DNA of 64,000 nucleotides from Gillisella vitis (lineage in GTDB: Bacteria; Pseudomonadota; Alphaproteobacteria; Rhizobiales; Rhizobiaceae). The stretch lies in NCBI GenBank assembly GCA_009744235.1, contig WPHV01000002.1, forward strand, positions 496,001-560,000, read 5' to 3'. Both the position numbers and the translations under genes were made by a program. The notes beneath the pieces were generated by a model, which did not search any database, was not told where the DNA came from, and saw only the letters and a list, made by a program, of their open reading frames with translations. Shown here one piece after another: positions 35,103-44,583 of this stretch (position 1 is its first letter; every line of letters begins with the position of its first letter).

Positions 35103-35942
35103 TTGGATAAAGTGAACAGTAGCGTGTTTCAGGTGAAATTCTGGGGTGTTCGCGGCAGTATCCCGGTCTGTGGCGCGGAATTCGATGTTTATGGCGGGAA
35201 CACCCCCTGTATTGAGGTGCGCTGCGGCGAGCACAGGCTTATTTTCGATGCCGGCTCCGGCATTCGTCAGGCCGGTCTGGATATGATGGGAGACAAGACC
35301 AGCAATGTCGACCTGTTCTTTTCCCACTGTCACTACGATCACATTATCGGCTTGCCTTTTTTCAAGCCGATCTACAATCCCGAGATCACCGTCAATATCT
35401 GGTCCGGCCACCTTGCCGGTAGCATGACGACTGATCAGATGATCCATCAATTCGTCAGTCCGCCATATTTTCCCGTGAAGATGGATATCTGCAAGGCCTC
35501 TCTGCAGTTTCATGATTTTCGGGCCGGGGATATTCTGACGCCTCGTCCTGGTATTTCCATCGGCACATTTGCGCTCAATCATCCGGGCGGATGCATCGGC
35601 TACCGGGTGGAATGGGCAGGTAAGGTGCTGGCACTGGTATTTGACATAGAACATCAGCCCGGTGAACTCGATCCGACAGCGCTGGCGCTGATGGCTAATG
35701 CCGATATTGCGGTCTATGACGCCGCCTTTACTGAAGCGGAAATGCAGCGTTATCGAGGGTTTGGCCATTCGAGCTGGGAACAGGGCGTGAAATTGGCCCA
35801 AGAGGCAAATGTGGGCCGATTGTTGCTGTTCCATCACGCCCCCTGGCGGACCGACAGCGAAATGGCACTGCTGGAACGGTTGGCGCAGGAGGCGTTTCCA
35901 GCGACGCTTATGGCTCGTGACGGAATGCTTCTCGATATCTGA
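35103..35942 (+). CDS. Metallo-beta-lactamase-fold hydrolase
   Basis: 279 residues if started at TTG 35103; GTG 35112 or 35124 are alternatives, and none has a strong ribosome site. Fold landmarks: VKFWGVRGSIPVCG at the start (typical of a PhnP/ElaC-like group), GGNTPCIEVRCGEHRLIFDAGSG, metal motif SHCHYDHIIG (~residues 77-86), NHPGGCIGYRVE, FDIEHQPG, and C-terminal HHAPWRTDSE. Acts on a phosphodiester or similar substrate in the cytoplasm; the family is found near signalling genes in alphaproteobacteria. Stands between the GGDEF-EAL gene and the cyclase gene. Confidence 0.8.
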   Translation: MDKVNSSVFQVKFWGVRGSIPVCGAEFDVYGGNTPCIEVRCGEHRLIFDAGSGIRQAGLDMMGDKTSNVDLFFSHCHYDHIIGLPFFKPIYNPEITVNIWSGHLAGSMTTDQMIHQFVSPPYFPVKMDICKASLQFHDFRAGDILTPRPGISIGTFALNHPGGCIGYRVEWAGKVLALVFDIEHQPGELDPTALALMANADIAVYDAAFTEAEMQRYRGFGHSSWEQGVKLAQEANVGRLLLFHHAPWRTDSEMALLERLAQEAFPATLMARDGMLLDI

Positions 35943-36088
35943 CAGCACGGGCAAAAATTTGGAAGCTTGATTTCCGTATTGGTCATACAATCGATAAAAT
36001 CAATCGGGAAACCTGGCGATGATTTACAGGTCCTGTCAAAACTGCCATTGCTGGATCTTCGGAAAGTGGCTTTGAAGAACTGAAACCT

Positions 36089-37804
36089 ATGGCCGTGGAC
36101 GTCAAAAAAAGCCTCTGGTCGGAACGCCGGATACGCAAGGCCCGGCTCGGTTCGGGGCTGGTGATTTTCCTGTTCCTCGCCATGCATATGGCCAATCATG
36201 CCACCGGGTTGATCTCGGTGGATTTCGCCGATCGCGCCCGTTTGTGGTTTCTGGGTGTTTGGCGTACCCCCCCCGGCACAGTCGCGCTTTACGGTTCTCT
36301 CCTTACGCATATGGGTCTGGCCCTGCGCGCCGTCTATATCCGCCGCAGCTTTACTATGCCCAAATCCGAAGCGTTGCAGATCGTACTTGGCCTGGTGGTG
36401 CCGCTGCTGATCATCGACCATATTGTCGCGACCAGGATTGCCTCCTCGCTCTTTCATCTGCGTGACAACTATCAGTCTGTTGTCCATTCCATGTGGAGCA
36501 CGTCGCCTGTCGATGGATGGCGGCAGTCGCTGGCCATCGTCATTTTATGGCTGCATGGATGTATTGGAGTCCATTTTTGGCTGCGCTTCCGGCCATGGTA
36601 TGAAAGGTCCAAAACGGGTTTCCTGACGGTGGCCATTCTGCTGCCGATCCTGTCTCTGCTCGGCTTTGTCGAGATGGGCCGCACGATTGCCAGTCCAACC
36701 TTCTGGTTGAGCGGTTATCCGGGAGGCTATTACGAACCGGCCGCCTTGACATCAAGCGAAGCGGGATGGATCCAGATTATCCGTCTGGCACTTTATGGAT
36801 TGTTTTTCCTGTCTATCGGCATGGTTGTCGCCTTGCGCATTGCCCGCAGACTGACCGAGCGGGCGCATCTGATCACCGTCCGTTATCCGAACGGCGAGAC
36901 GGTCAGGGTGCCGCGTGGCTTCACCCTGCTTGAGGCCAGTCGACTGGCAGGACAACCGCATTATGCCGTGTGCGGCGGCAAGGGCCAATGTTCGACCTGC
37001 CGTGTCCAGGTTATCGATGGAGAGCAACAGCTGCCGCCTGCTGAAACGCTGGAGCAGGGTACTTTGAACCGGATCAAGGCTGGCCCCGGTGTGCGACTTG
37101 CCTGCCAGCTTCGCCCCAAGGCGAACCTCACAGTCATGCCGCTTATGGTGGCGATGCCGCAAAGCGCCACGGTGGATAGCAGTCATGAGGTAATACCCGG
37201 CCGCGAACGCGATATTGCCGTGCTGTTCTGCGACCTGCGACATTTCACGATGCTGACGGAAAGCCGGCTGCCTTTCGACATCGTCTTTCTGCTGAACCGC
37301 TATTTCGCCGTGGTCGGTCATGCCGTGGAAGAGGCAGGAGGGCGACTGGATAAATTCATCGGCGATGGCGCCATGGCGCTTTTCGGCGTCACAGGTTCGA
37401 CCGAGGTAGCCTGTCGCCAGGCCTTGAAGGCGGCAAACGGTATTATTGCCGGTCTGGAGGAGTTGAACCGGCAATTGGCCAACGAACTGACGGTACCGCT
37501 CAGGATCGCCATTGGTATTCATACCGGTCCGGCCGTAGTGGGAACGTTGGGTTACGGCAGCGTTCGTAATCTCACAGCCATTGGCGATACCGTCAATGTC
37601 GCCAGCCGGCTTGAATCGGTGGCCAAGGAATTCGAAACGCAACTGGTGATTTCCGAACCCGTCGCTACTCTGGCGGGGCTTGCGGTGCCGGAAAGCGCTG
37701 GACGGGAAATTTCCATTCGCGGCCGAGCGGAGCCATTGAAAGTCTTCATCCTGAATGAGGCGACACGCAGTGCGCTCAACCTTTCCGAGCTTGGCAAAAC
37801 ATAA
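36089..37804 (+). CDS. Membrane adenylate cyclase with six-helix diheme domain and [2Fe-2S] ferredoxin (CyaC-like)
   Basis: 571 residues. Residues ~20-270 form six membrane helices with histidines placed as in a diheme SdhC-like anchor (LAMHMANHATG, LTHMGLALRAVY, IDHIVATRI, SVVHSMWS, LWLHGCIGVHFWL). A ferredoxin domain follows with CGGKGQCSTC and a fourth Cys in LACQLRPK. The class III cyclase domain has both metal Asp (AVLFCDLRHFT; KFIGDGAMALFG), the adenine-selecting Lys (LDKFIGDG) and Asp (IGDTVNVASRLE) and the catalytic Asn/Arg. Rhizobial CyaC has this architecture, so a redox-controlled cAMP synthase is expected. Confidence 0.9.
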   Translation: MAVDVKKSLWSERRIRKARLGSGLVIFLFLAMHMANHATGLISVDFADRARLWFLGVWRTPPGTVALYGSLLTHMGLALRAVYIRRSFTMPKSEALQIVLGLVVPLLIIDHIVATRIASSLFHLRDNYQSVVHSMWSTSPVDGWRQSLAIVILWLHGCIGVHFWLRFRPWYERSKTGFLTVAILLPILSLLGFVEMGRTIASPTFWLSGYPGGYYEPAALTSSEAGWIQIIRLALYGLFFLSIGMVVALRIARRLTERAHLITVRYPNGETVRVPRGFTLLEASRLAGQPHYAVCGGKGQCSTCRVQVIDGEQQLPPAETLEQGTLNRIKAGPGVRLACQLRPKANLTVMPLMVAMPQSATVDSSHEVIPGRERDIAVLFCDLRHFTMLTESRLPFDIVFLLNRYFAVVGHAVEEAGGRLDKFIGDGAMALFGVTGSTEVACRQALKAANGIIAGLEELNRQLANELTVPLRIAIGIHTGPAVVGTLGYGSVRNLTAIGDTVNVASRLESVAKEFETQLVISEPVATLAGLAVPESAGREISIRGRAEPLKVFILNEATRSALNLSELGKT

Positions 37805-37997
37805 CCTGCGGCGACGGAAAATCCGATGTGAAAACAAACAGCAGCATCGTTCCGATTCAAGCTTGCTGAACTATGCTATATATAAAGCGTCGGGGATGTT
37901 GGCTGCCATTGTCTGGAGTGGCGGAGATCCCTATTTCCTATCATGAACCCGGCCATGGCCTGTTTTTCAACGACACGTCTTTTTGATAGGACCTTTC

Positions 37998-39350
37998 ATG
38001 GCGACTGCATCCGCACCGGTCTCGGCGATCTTCATGGAGAAAGTCGCCGATTGGCTGACACAGGCTGCCCTTTCCGGTAGCACTCTCGAGGATATTGTTC
38101 GGGGCTTTTGCGACCGGATCGCCGCCGCCGGTCTGCCAATCGTTCGGGTCCATCTGTCCTTTGCCATGCTGCATCCGCTTTACGAAGCCGTTGGCTTTAC
38201 GTGGCGGCCACAAAGCGGGCTGATGATTGAAGGCTATCGTCACGATGCCGACAATACGGATATGTTTTTGCAGAGCCCCTATTATCAATTGCTGAGCCGG
38301 GATCTCGATTATTTGCGCCGGCGCATTCCCGCCGAAGGCCCCGTTGAATTCGAGATCTTCGAGGATTTGCGCAAGGAGAATGTCACCGATTATCTTGCCT
38401 TCATGCAGCCCTTCGGCGACCAGTCCGTGCAGGGCATGTTGGGTTCCTGGTCCACGGATGCCAAGGACGGCTTTAGCGAGGAGATGATTGCCGCGTTGCT
38501 GCGCATTCAAAACCATCTGGCGGTTGCCGCCAAAATGGCTGTACTCAGCAAGCTTTCCAACAATATGCTGACCACCTATCTGGGGGGCGATGCCGGCAAG
38601 CGGGTGTTGAATGGCCAGATCCGCCGCGGTGACGGCGAAACCATCCGGGCAGCACTAGTGGTCGGAGACATGCGCCAATCGACCATGCTGGCCGAAAAAG
38701 AAGGCCGCCAAGCCTATATCGATACGTTGAATGATTTTTTCGACGCAATCGCTGCGCCGTTCAACCGCAATGGCGGGCAGATCCTCAGTTTTCTGGGCGA
38801 TGGGTTTCTGGCCGTCTATCCTTGCGACCGCCACAAGGACCCGTCCCGGCAGGCCTGCCAGGCGGCACTTTCGGCTGTGCGTGTGGCCCAGGCTCGGTTG
38901 GCGGACCTGAACAAGGAGCGCCGGAAAAGAGGGGTAGCCGTTATCGGCTATGGCCTGGGCCTGCATGTCGGCAATGTGATGTTCGGCAATGTCGGGCTGC
39001 GCGACCGGTTGACGTTTTCAGCCTTCGGTTCGGCGGTCAATGAAGTGGTCAGGCTTCAGTTGCTGACCAAGAAATACGCAAGTGACGTGGTGGCCAGCCA
39101 TGCCTTTGCCGGATACTGCGCCGGCGACTGGATAACCCTTGGCGAGGAAAAGCTGCGGGGGGTTCGCCAGAGGGTGACGATTCTCCAACCCGGCCCGCGG
39201 ATGGCTGAACTTCGGCGTGACGAAGCTGAAGCGGATCTGCATCGCACCGGCCTTTCGGAAGCCGAGCGCTTGATTCTCCTGCATCGCGATGCCGTACAAC
39301 TGAACGGGCAGAAAAAGTCCCAAGCGATGATGGACCGGTTCCTGCAATAA
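37998..39350 (+). CDS. Class III cyclase-domain protein with altered purine-specificity residues
   Basis: 450 residues from ATG 37998 (AGGA upstream). The first ~200 residues are an unnamed domain (LTQAALSGSTLEDIVRGFCD). The cyclase domain spans ~215-430: metal Asp in VVGDMRQSTML and LGDGFLAVYP are kept, and the Asn/Arg pair is kept (AVNEVVRLQ). The Lys that selects adenine is Ser/Phe here (ILSFLGDG), and the second specificity Asp is Ser (AFGSAVN). Substrate may be GTP or the protein may be weakly active. It follows the CyaC-like gene by 193 bp, same strand. Confidence 0.82.
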   Translation: MATASAPVSAIFMEKVADWLTQAALSGSTLEDIVRGFCDRIAAAGLPIVRVHLSFAMLHPLYEAVGFTWRPQSGLMIEGYRHDADNTDMFLQSPYYQLLSRDLDYLRRRIPAEGPVEFEIFEDLRKENVTDYLAFMQPFGDQSVQGMLGSWSTDAKDGFSEEMIAALLRIQNHLAVAAKMAVLSKLSNNMLTTYLGGDAGKRVLNGQIRRGDGETIRAALVVGDMRQSTMLAEKEGRQAYIDTLNDFFDAIAAPFNRNGGQILSFLGDGFLAVYPCDRHKDPSRQACQAALSAVRVAQARLADLNKERRKRGVAVIGYGLGLHVGNVMFGNVGLRDRLTFSAFGSAVNEVVRLQLLTKKYASDVVASHAFAGYCAGDWITLGEEKLRGVRQRVTILQPGPRMAELRRDEAEADLHRTGLSEAERLILLHRDAVQLNGQKKSQAMMDRFLQ

Positions 39351-39528
39351 ATCAGGGGGATGCAGCACAATAGGTTCCATAGAGATCCACTCGTCAACGT
39401 GAAGGATTGTTGGCAACGGATCTTCGCTTGACCGCTTTACAGCGAAGAGAAGTGCGCCATATATGATGAAAGGCGTTGTCGTGCGGCATGGGGCGTGGGA
39501 CGACAGGCGCTGCATTTCACGAGTGACG

Positions 39529-42243
39529 ATGGAAAAAAGCCTCGGGCGTTACATCTGGTCGAATACCTATCTGCAACAGGTGTGGATCCTGTGCATCGTC
39601 GGTCTTTCGATGATCCCTTATTTTCTGTCCTTCGATCTGCCCAAGCAGATCGTCAATGGCCCTATTCAGGGCCAGGGCTTTGAAGAGGCCGGGGCCACAA
39701 AGCCGTTTATGCATGTCGCTTTCGACTTGCCATGGCTTGGCCATATGGAAATCTTCCGCGGTTTCGAGTTGAACCGAGTGCAAATGTTGATGGCGCTCAG
39801 CGTCGTCTTTCTGTGTCTTGTCGTGCTGAACGGTTTGTTCAAATTCTATATCAATACCTATAAGGGGCGGCTTGGTGAGCGGATGCTGCGCCGGATTCGC
39901 TTCGAACTGATTGATCGGGTTCTGCGGTTTCCGCCCGTGCATTTCAAGCGGGTCAAATCCGCTGAGATCGCCACGATGATCAAGGACGAGGTCGAACCGC
40001 TGGGTGGTTTTACCGGCGATGCCTTCGTCCAGCCCGCACTTTTGGGTGGGCAGGCGCTGACGGCGCTGATCTTCATCATCCTTCAGAATGTCTGGCTGGG
40101 AATGATCGCGGCTGGCATGGTCTGCGTTCAGGCCATTATCATTCCACGCATGCGCAGACGGCTTCTGGAGCTGGGTCGCCAGCGCCAGCTGACGGCGCGC
40201 CAATTATCCGGCAGGGTTGGCGAAATCGTCGATGGCATCCATACGATCCATGCCCATGATACATCCAATTTCGAGCGCGCCGACATTGCTGCCCGTCTCG
40301 GCCTGATTTTTTCGATCCGCTACGATCTCTATCAGTGGAAGTTTATGGTGAAATTCATCAATAACTTCCTGGCTCAACTGACGCCCTTCCTGTTCTATGC
40401 CATTGGCGGTTACATGGCGCTGGAGGGGCGGCTCGACATTGGCCAGCTGATCGCCGTTATTAGCGCCTACAAAGACCTGCCGGGCCCGCTGAAGGAGTTG
40501 ATAGACTGGGATCAGGCCCGCCAGGACGTGCAGGTCAAATATGCTCAGGTGGTCGAGCAATTCGATGTTGAACGATTGGTCGATGCGCGGGTTCACACGG
40601 TCGCAGCAACGCCGGTCGGCCCGCTTTCCGAGGCATTGGTGGCCTCGAACCTGGTGCTGTGCGACGATAGCGGCGCGCGGCTGCTCAATAGCGTTTCGCT
40701 GGATATTGCCCCAAACGAGACGGTTGCGATTGTCGGCCAGAACGGCGGCGGCGGTGAGGCGCTGGCGGAAGCTCTCGGGCGTATTCTATGGCCGGAATCC
40801 GGCCATATCAGCATTGGCGGCCAGGATATTCTCACCATGCCGGAATCGGTCACCGGGCGGCGGCTTTCGTTCGTGTCCTCGGATGCCTATTTCTTCCATG
40901 GCACTCTGCGGGACAATCTTCTCTACGGGTTGAAACATGCGCCTTTGACGGATGTCACCTATGACGGACTGGCGGCGCGCAGATATAAACGTGACCTTCT
41001 GGAGGCGCAGAGATCCGGTAATCCGCTTCTCGATCTCAACAGCGATTGGGTGGATTATCGATCGGCGGGAGCCGAAGGGCCGGATGGTCTGTTGAAAGTG
41101 ATCCGTCCGGTTCTGGATGCGGTGACGATTTCGGAGGATATTTTCGATCTCGCCCTGCGTTCGCAAGTGGATACGCTTGCCCATCAGGCGTTGACTGAAC
41201 GAATTGTCGAGATCCGCCATGCCCTGCGGCGTCGGCTGAATGAGGAGGATCTGGACGACATTGTCGTGCCCTTCGAGGCCGATGCCTATAACAGCCAGGC
41301 GACGGTGGGTGAAAACCTGCTGTTCGGTAAGATGAAACCCATGATGATCAATGGTCAAGGGCTGGCGGCTCATCCCTATTTCCGCAAGGTGATGCGCGAC
41401 ACCGGCATTGGCGACGCGTTCTACGCAATGGGACTTGAAATCGCGGCGAATGCAGTCGAACTGTTTCGAGACCTTCCGCCCGACCATCCGTTTTTCCAGC
41501 AATTGACCTTCATGAGCGCGGAGGATCTTCCCGACTACGAGGCTTTGCTGCAAAAGCTTCAAGGCACATCCGCAACGCAAGCCTCGGCCAGCGAGCGCAG
41601 CAGCATTATCCGCCTCAGCTTTGCCTATATCGAGCCGCGCCATCGTTTCGGCCTTTTGACGCAGGAGTTGATGGACAAGATCGTCGATGCACGTCGCGAG
41701 TTCCATGCCGGAGTTCCCGCGGATCTGGTGGAAAAAATCGAACGTCACGACGTAGAACGGTTCACCCTGTCGGCATCATTGATGGACAATGTGCTGTTTG
41801 GGCGGCTGGCTGTGCGCGAAGCCGATGCGTCTGACCGGATCCGTGCGATCATTCGCGACATTTTTAGAGACCTCGGCCTTGCCGAAAGCGTGCTGTCGAT
41901 CGGGCTGGATTTCGATGTCGGCTCGCAGGGGCGGCGGTTAACCGCTGTCCAGCGCCAGAAGCTCAATCTGGCGCGCGCGCTGCTGAAGCGGTCGGATTAT
42001 TTCATCTTCAACAGGCCCTTGTCGGCGCTCGATCAGCGGGCGCAGGATAAGATCGTCAGTCATATCCTGCAGAACCTGCATTGCGACGGTCATCGGCCCT
42101 CGATCATCTGGGTTTTGCCAAATGCAGATATAAGTGGTCTTTTTGACAGGATACTCGTCTTCGACAAAGGAAATCTTGTCGAAACCGGGAGTTTCGATGA
42201 GCTTTCCGCCAAAGACGGGATGTTCAAACAGTTTCTCTCGTAA
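39529..42243 (+). CDS. Large ABC exporter-like membrane protein with degenerate ATPase motifs
   Basis: 904 residues from ATG 39529 (weak site; ATG 39463 would add 22). The N-terminal ~340 residues form an ABC exporter-type membrane domain (VWILCIVGLSMIPYFLSF; LNGLFKFYINTYKGRLGERMLRRIR). The C-terminal ATPase is ruined: Walker A is GQNGGGGEALA (no GK-S/T), signature is LTAVQRQKLNLARA, Walker B IFNRPLSALD has Asn for Asp. A ~300-residue insert lies between Q-loop and signature and contains two extra Q-loop-like units (NLLYG, NLLFG, NVLFG at ~residues 459, 593, 750). Followed after 35 nt by a cNMP-binding protein. Probably a non-hydrolysing membrane scaffold or sensor. Confidence 0.85.
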   Translation: MEKSLGRYIWSNTYLQQVWILCIVGLSMIPYFLSFDLPKQIVNGPIQGQGFEEAGATKPFMHVAFDLPWLGHMEIFRGFELNRVQMLMALSVVFLCLVVLNGLFKFYINTYKGRLGERMLRRIRFELIDRVLRFPPVHFKRVKSAEIATMIKDEVEPLGGFTGDAFVQPALLGGQALTALIFIILQNVWLGMIAAGMVCVQAIIIPRMRRRLLELGRQRQLTARQLSGRVGEIVDGIHTIHAHDTSNFERADIAARLGLIFSIRYDLYQWKFMVKFINNFLAQLTPFLFYAIGGYMALEGRLDIGQLIAVISAYKDLPGPLKELIDWDQARQDVQVKYAQVVEQFDVERLVDARVHTVAATPVGPLSEALVASNLVLCDDSGARLLNSVSLDIAPNETVAIVGQNGGGGEALAEALGRILWPESGHISIGGQDILTMPESVTGRRLSFVSSDAYFFHGTLRDNLLYGLKHAPLTDVTYDGLAARRYKRDLLEAQRSGNPLLDLNSDWVDYRSAGAEGPDGLLKVIRPVLDAVTISEDIFDLALRSQVDTLAHQALTERIVEIRHALRRRLNEEDLDDIVVPFEADAYNSQATVGENLLFGKMKPMMINGQGLAAHPYFRKVMRDTGIGDAFYAMGLEIAANAVELFRDLPPDHPFFQQLTFMSAEDLPDYEALLQKLQGTSATQASASERSSIIRLSFAYIEPRHRFGLLTQELMDKIVDARREFHAGVPADLVEKIERHDVERFTLSASLMDNVLFGRLAVREADASDRIRAIIRDIFRDLGLAESVLSIGLDFDVGSQGRRLTAVQRQKLNLARALLKRSDYFIFNRPLSALDQRAQDKIVSHILQNLHCDGHRPSIIWVLPNADISGLFDRILVFDKGNLVETGSFDELSAKDGMFKQFLS

Positions 42244-42278
42244 TATCGTGATCAGGCGCGATAGGGGGTAAGACGCAA

Positions 42279-42743
42279 ATGCTACTGAAGGACGAAGTTG
42301 AAATGTTGCGGCGTGTGCCGCTGTTTTCCCAGATTGCTCCAGCCAAGCTGAAGCTGCTAGCTTTTGCTTCCGACCGGATGACCTGTCGCGAAGGGCAGAA
42401 CCTGTTTCGCCAGGGCGATGTCGGTGACGCAGCCTATGTCGTGCTCTCAGGGACCGCCGATGTCCTGGTCAATTCGGATGCCGGTGAAATCAAGGTCGCG
42501 GAAGTCCAGAGCAATTCTATCGTCGGAGAAATCGCCATTCTCTGCGATGTGTCGCGGACGGCAACCGTGCGGGCGGCTTCCCGGCTAGAAGTCTTGAAAA
42601 TCAGCAAGGAAAATTTCCTGAAACTGATGAGCGATTTTCCCGAAATTTCCTCGGAAATCACCCGGGTTCTGGCTGATCGTCTCAATCACACGACATCCGA
42701 ACTGTCTGCGGCCCGCAGCCGCGAGCAACAATTGCTGAACTGA
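42279..42743 (+). CDS. Stand-alone cyclic-nucleotide-binding domain protein
   Basis: 154 residues: an N-terminal short helix (LRRVPLFSQIAPAKLKLLAF), a CAP-type beta-barrel (EGQNLFRQGDVGDAAYVVLSG), the phosphate cassette SIVGEIAILCDVSRTATVRA (FGE-like Glu and Arg both present, ~residues 85-104), then a C-terminal helix and coiled tail. There is no DNA-binding domain, so it is not a transcription factor. It follows the degenerate ABC protein at 35 nt and may regulate it, sensing cAMP made by the upstream cyclases. Confidence 0.88.
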   Translation: MLLKDEVEMLRRVPLFSQIAPAKLKLLAFASDRMTCREGQNLFRQGDVGDAAYVVLSGTADVLVNSDAGEIKVAEVQSNSIVGEIAILCDVSRTATVRAASRLEVLKISKENFLKLMSDFPEISSEITRVLADRLNHTTSELSAARSREQQLLN

Positions 42744-42901
42744 TACCGAGAGCGGTCATCTCAGCAACCGGCATATTGGATAGCCGGGCTGTCATATATC
42801 CTTTACTTGCTTTTCTTCCCATTTCCGCGAAGTTTCGGCATCCATTCGACCTCGTTTTGCCCTGAATCGAGGCTATTGTCCCAAACATCCCGGAATGTGC
42901 C

Positions 42902-43741
42902 ATGACCGATTTGAGCGCCCACGACCGTCTCGCGCCTGACAGTTCTCCACGCCTGTTGACCCTTGCCAGCATTGCTCTTGAAGCTGGAGCGCTGGCGCGT
43001 CAGTCGCTGCGCCGCCGTTATGCTGACCAGATGGTTCACAAAGGTCCGCGCGATTACCAGACGGACACCGATGTCGCCGTCGAGCGCCGGATCGTTGCCG
43101 GTGTCTGCGAGGCCTTTCCGGACCATGCCATCCAGGGTGAGGAGGAGATCGGCAATCGTACAGGTGGCCCAGATGCACCGGTTATCTATATTGATCCCAT
43201 TGATGGCACCACCAATTTTGCCTGGGGCCTGCCGCATTTCGGCATGACTATCGCCATTGCCGAACAAGGCAAAATCACCTGCGGGGTGGTCTATGACAGT
43301 ATGCTCGATGAACTGTTCAGCGCTGAAATTGGCAAGGGTGCCTGTCTGAACGGTGAAAAACTACAGTGTGCCGATGTGGCGGATGTCCAGAATGTGCTGG
43401 TCGGGGCGGGCCTGCCGGTTCCCGGACAAGTGAAAAGCGTCGATGAGGAACTCTATCACCGCGCACTTCGCCGGTTGATGGACAATACCGCTGGCGTGCG
43501 CCGTCTCGGTTCGGCGGCGCTTTCGATTGCCTATGTGGCTTGCGGTCGGCTGGATGGGTTTTTCGAGGATGGCTTGCAGGTTCACGACTATGGCGCCGCT
43601 GCCCTGATCCTGACCGAGGCCGGGGGCCTGGTCACAGGCTTTGGCGGAATGCCGGTTGACGCTGGAGGCGGCATTCTCGCCGCCACGCCCGCGTTGCATC
43701 CCTGGCTGCTCGCCGGGTTTCAGCCCGCCATGGACCGTTGA
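42902..43741 (+). CDS. Inositol monophosphatase-family phosphatase
   Basis: 279 residues. Metal-binding motifs are clear: Glu in IQGEEEIGN, DPIDGTTNFAWG (~residues 99-110), and the C-terminal Asp in VHDYGAAALILTEAGG in place of the common WDxAAG. Mg-dependent hydrolysis of inositol-1-phosphate or similar (3'-phosphoadenosine, fructose bisphosphate) in the cytoplasm. Last in the run from the cyclase genes, and it overlaps the convergent phosphodiesterase gene by 22 bp at the 3' ends. Confidence 0.88.
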   Translation: MTDLSAHDRLAPDSSPRLLTLASIALEAGALARQSLRRRYADQMVHKGPRDYQTDTDVAVERRIVAGVCEAFPDHAIQGEEEIGNRTGGPDAPVIYIDPIDGTTNFAWGLPHFGMTIAIAEQGKITCGVVYDSMLDELFSAEIGKGACLNGEKLQCADVADVQNVLVGAGLPVPGQVKSVDEELYHRALRRLMDNTAGVRRLGSAALSIAYVACGRLDGFFEDGLQVHDYGAAALILTEAGGLVTGFGGMPVDAGGGILAATPALHPWLLAGFQPAMDR

Positions 43742-44583
43742 TTGTCGTAGAGTGCGATCAGCGCTTGCAGTCCGACCGGATCGTCAGTGGTGATCTGGTC
43801 GCATTTCAGCGCCAGCAGCCGCAGGACGCGCGGTAGCGATACCTCGTCCGCCCTGTTGATGGTATAGGCATCGATCCGTTTTCCAGCAGCATGGAAGGCG
43901 GCGACCATGTTGAAACCGCGATCCTCGGCAAACAGCACCGCCTCGTGGTCGAGATAGATCATCTCGGCGTCGGGGATGGCGGCAACGGCATCATCGATGA
44001 ACGCAACGAAGTCACCACTTTCCATCAACCGTTCAATGGCGCCGCCATGGCAGGGGTCGTAGCCGAGCGGCAGGCCGGGCAGGGCCTCTGCGAGGCGGGA
44101 AACGGCTTTTGCATCACCTGCCGACAGGATAACCCGTTCACGCACCGGCCCGATGGCGGCAACGAAAGCGTCGATGTCCTGCTGCGTCAAGTCGCTGGCT
44201 TTTTCCTTCAGGTCCAGTTGCAATACGGCACCTGCACGATGGGAAATGCTGGCCAGAATACGCCCGAGATCATCGATCAGCATAACCCTATGGGCACTTG
44301 GCTGTCCGTCATGGTCGCGCAGGAACTGATTGCGCAGTTGGTCCACTGAGGCTGCACGCACCGGGCCTTGGCCAGTGGTGGCTTTGTCCAAAACCTCGTC
44401 ATGCAGCACGGCTAGGCCGCCAACGGCATGACAGATAAGATCGATTTCGACGCTGGCACCAAGCGCCATGCCCTCGGTGATCCGGTCCGGCGTGAAGGAA
44501 ATATCGCCCGCCTGCTTATGGCCGCGATGCCATTTCAGCATGGTTCTGAAACCGTCACGCTCAATAAACAAACCGTCAGACAT
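43720..44583 (-). CDS. Glycerophosphodiester phosphodiesterase
   Basis: 287 residues. GDPD active-site pattern: HRG in KWHRGHKQ, acidic metal residues in GASVEIDLICHAVGGLAVLHDEVLD, later LQLDLKEK and YDPCHGGA. UgpQ-type enzymes release glycerol-3-phosphate and an alcohol from glycerophosphodiesters in the cytoplasm. Its start overlaps the 3' end of an ABC ATPase gene (44576-44583), so it ends a five-gene importer operon running leftwards. The convergent inositol-phosphatase gene makes glycerophosphoinositol an attractive substrate, but that is inference. Confidence 0.88.
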   Translation of the reverse strand: MSDGLFIERDGFRTMLKWHRGHKQAGDISFTPDRITEGMALGASVEIDLICHAVGGLAVLHDEVLDKATTGQGPVRAASVDQLRNQFLRDHDGQPSAHRVMLIDDLGRILASISHRAGAVLQLDLKEKASDLTQQDIDAFVAAIGPVRERVILSAGDAKAVSRLAEALPGLPLGYDPCHGGAIERLMESGDFVAFIDDAVAAIPDAEMIYLDHEAVLFAEDRGFNMVAAFHAAGKRIDAYTINRADEVSLPRVLRLLALKCDQITTDDPVGLQALIALYDNQRSMAG

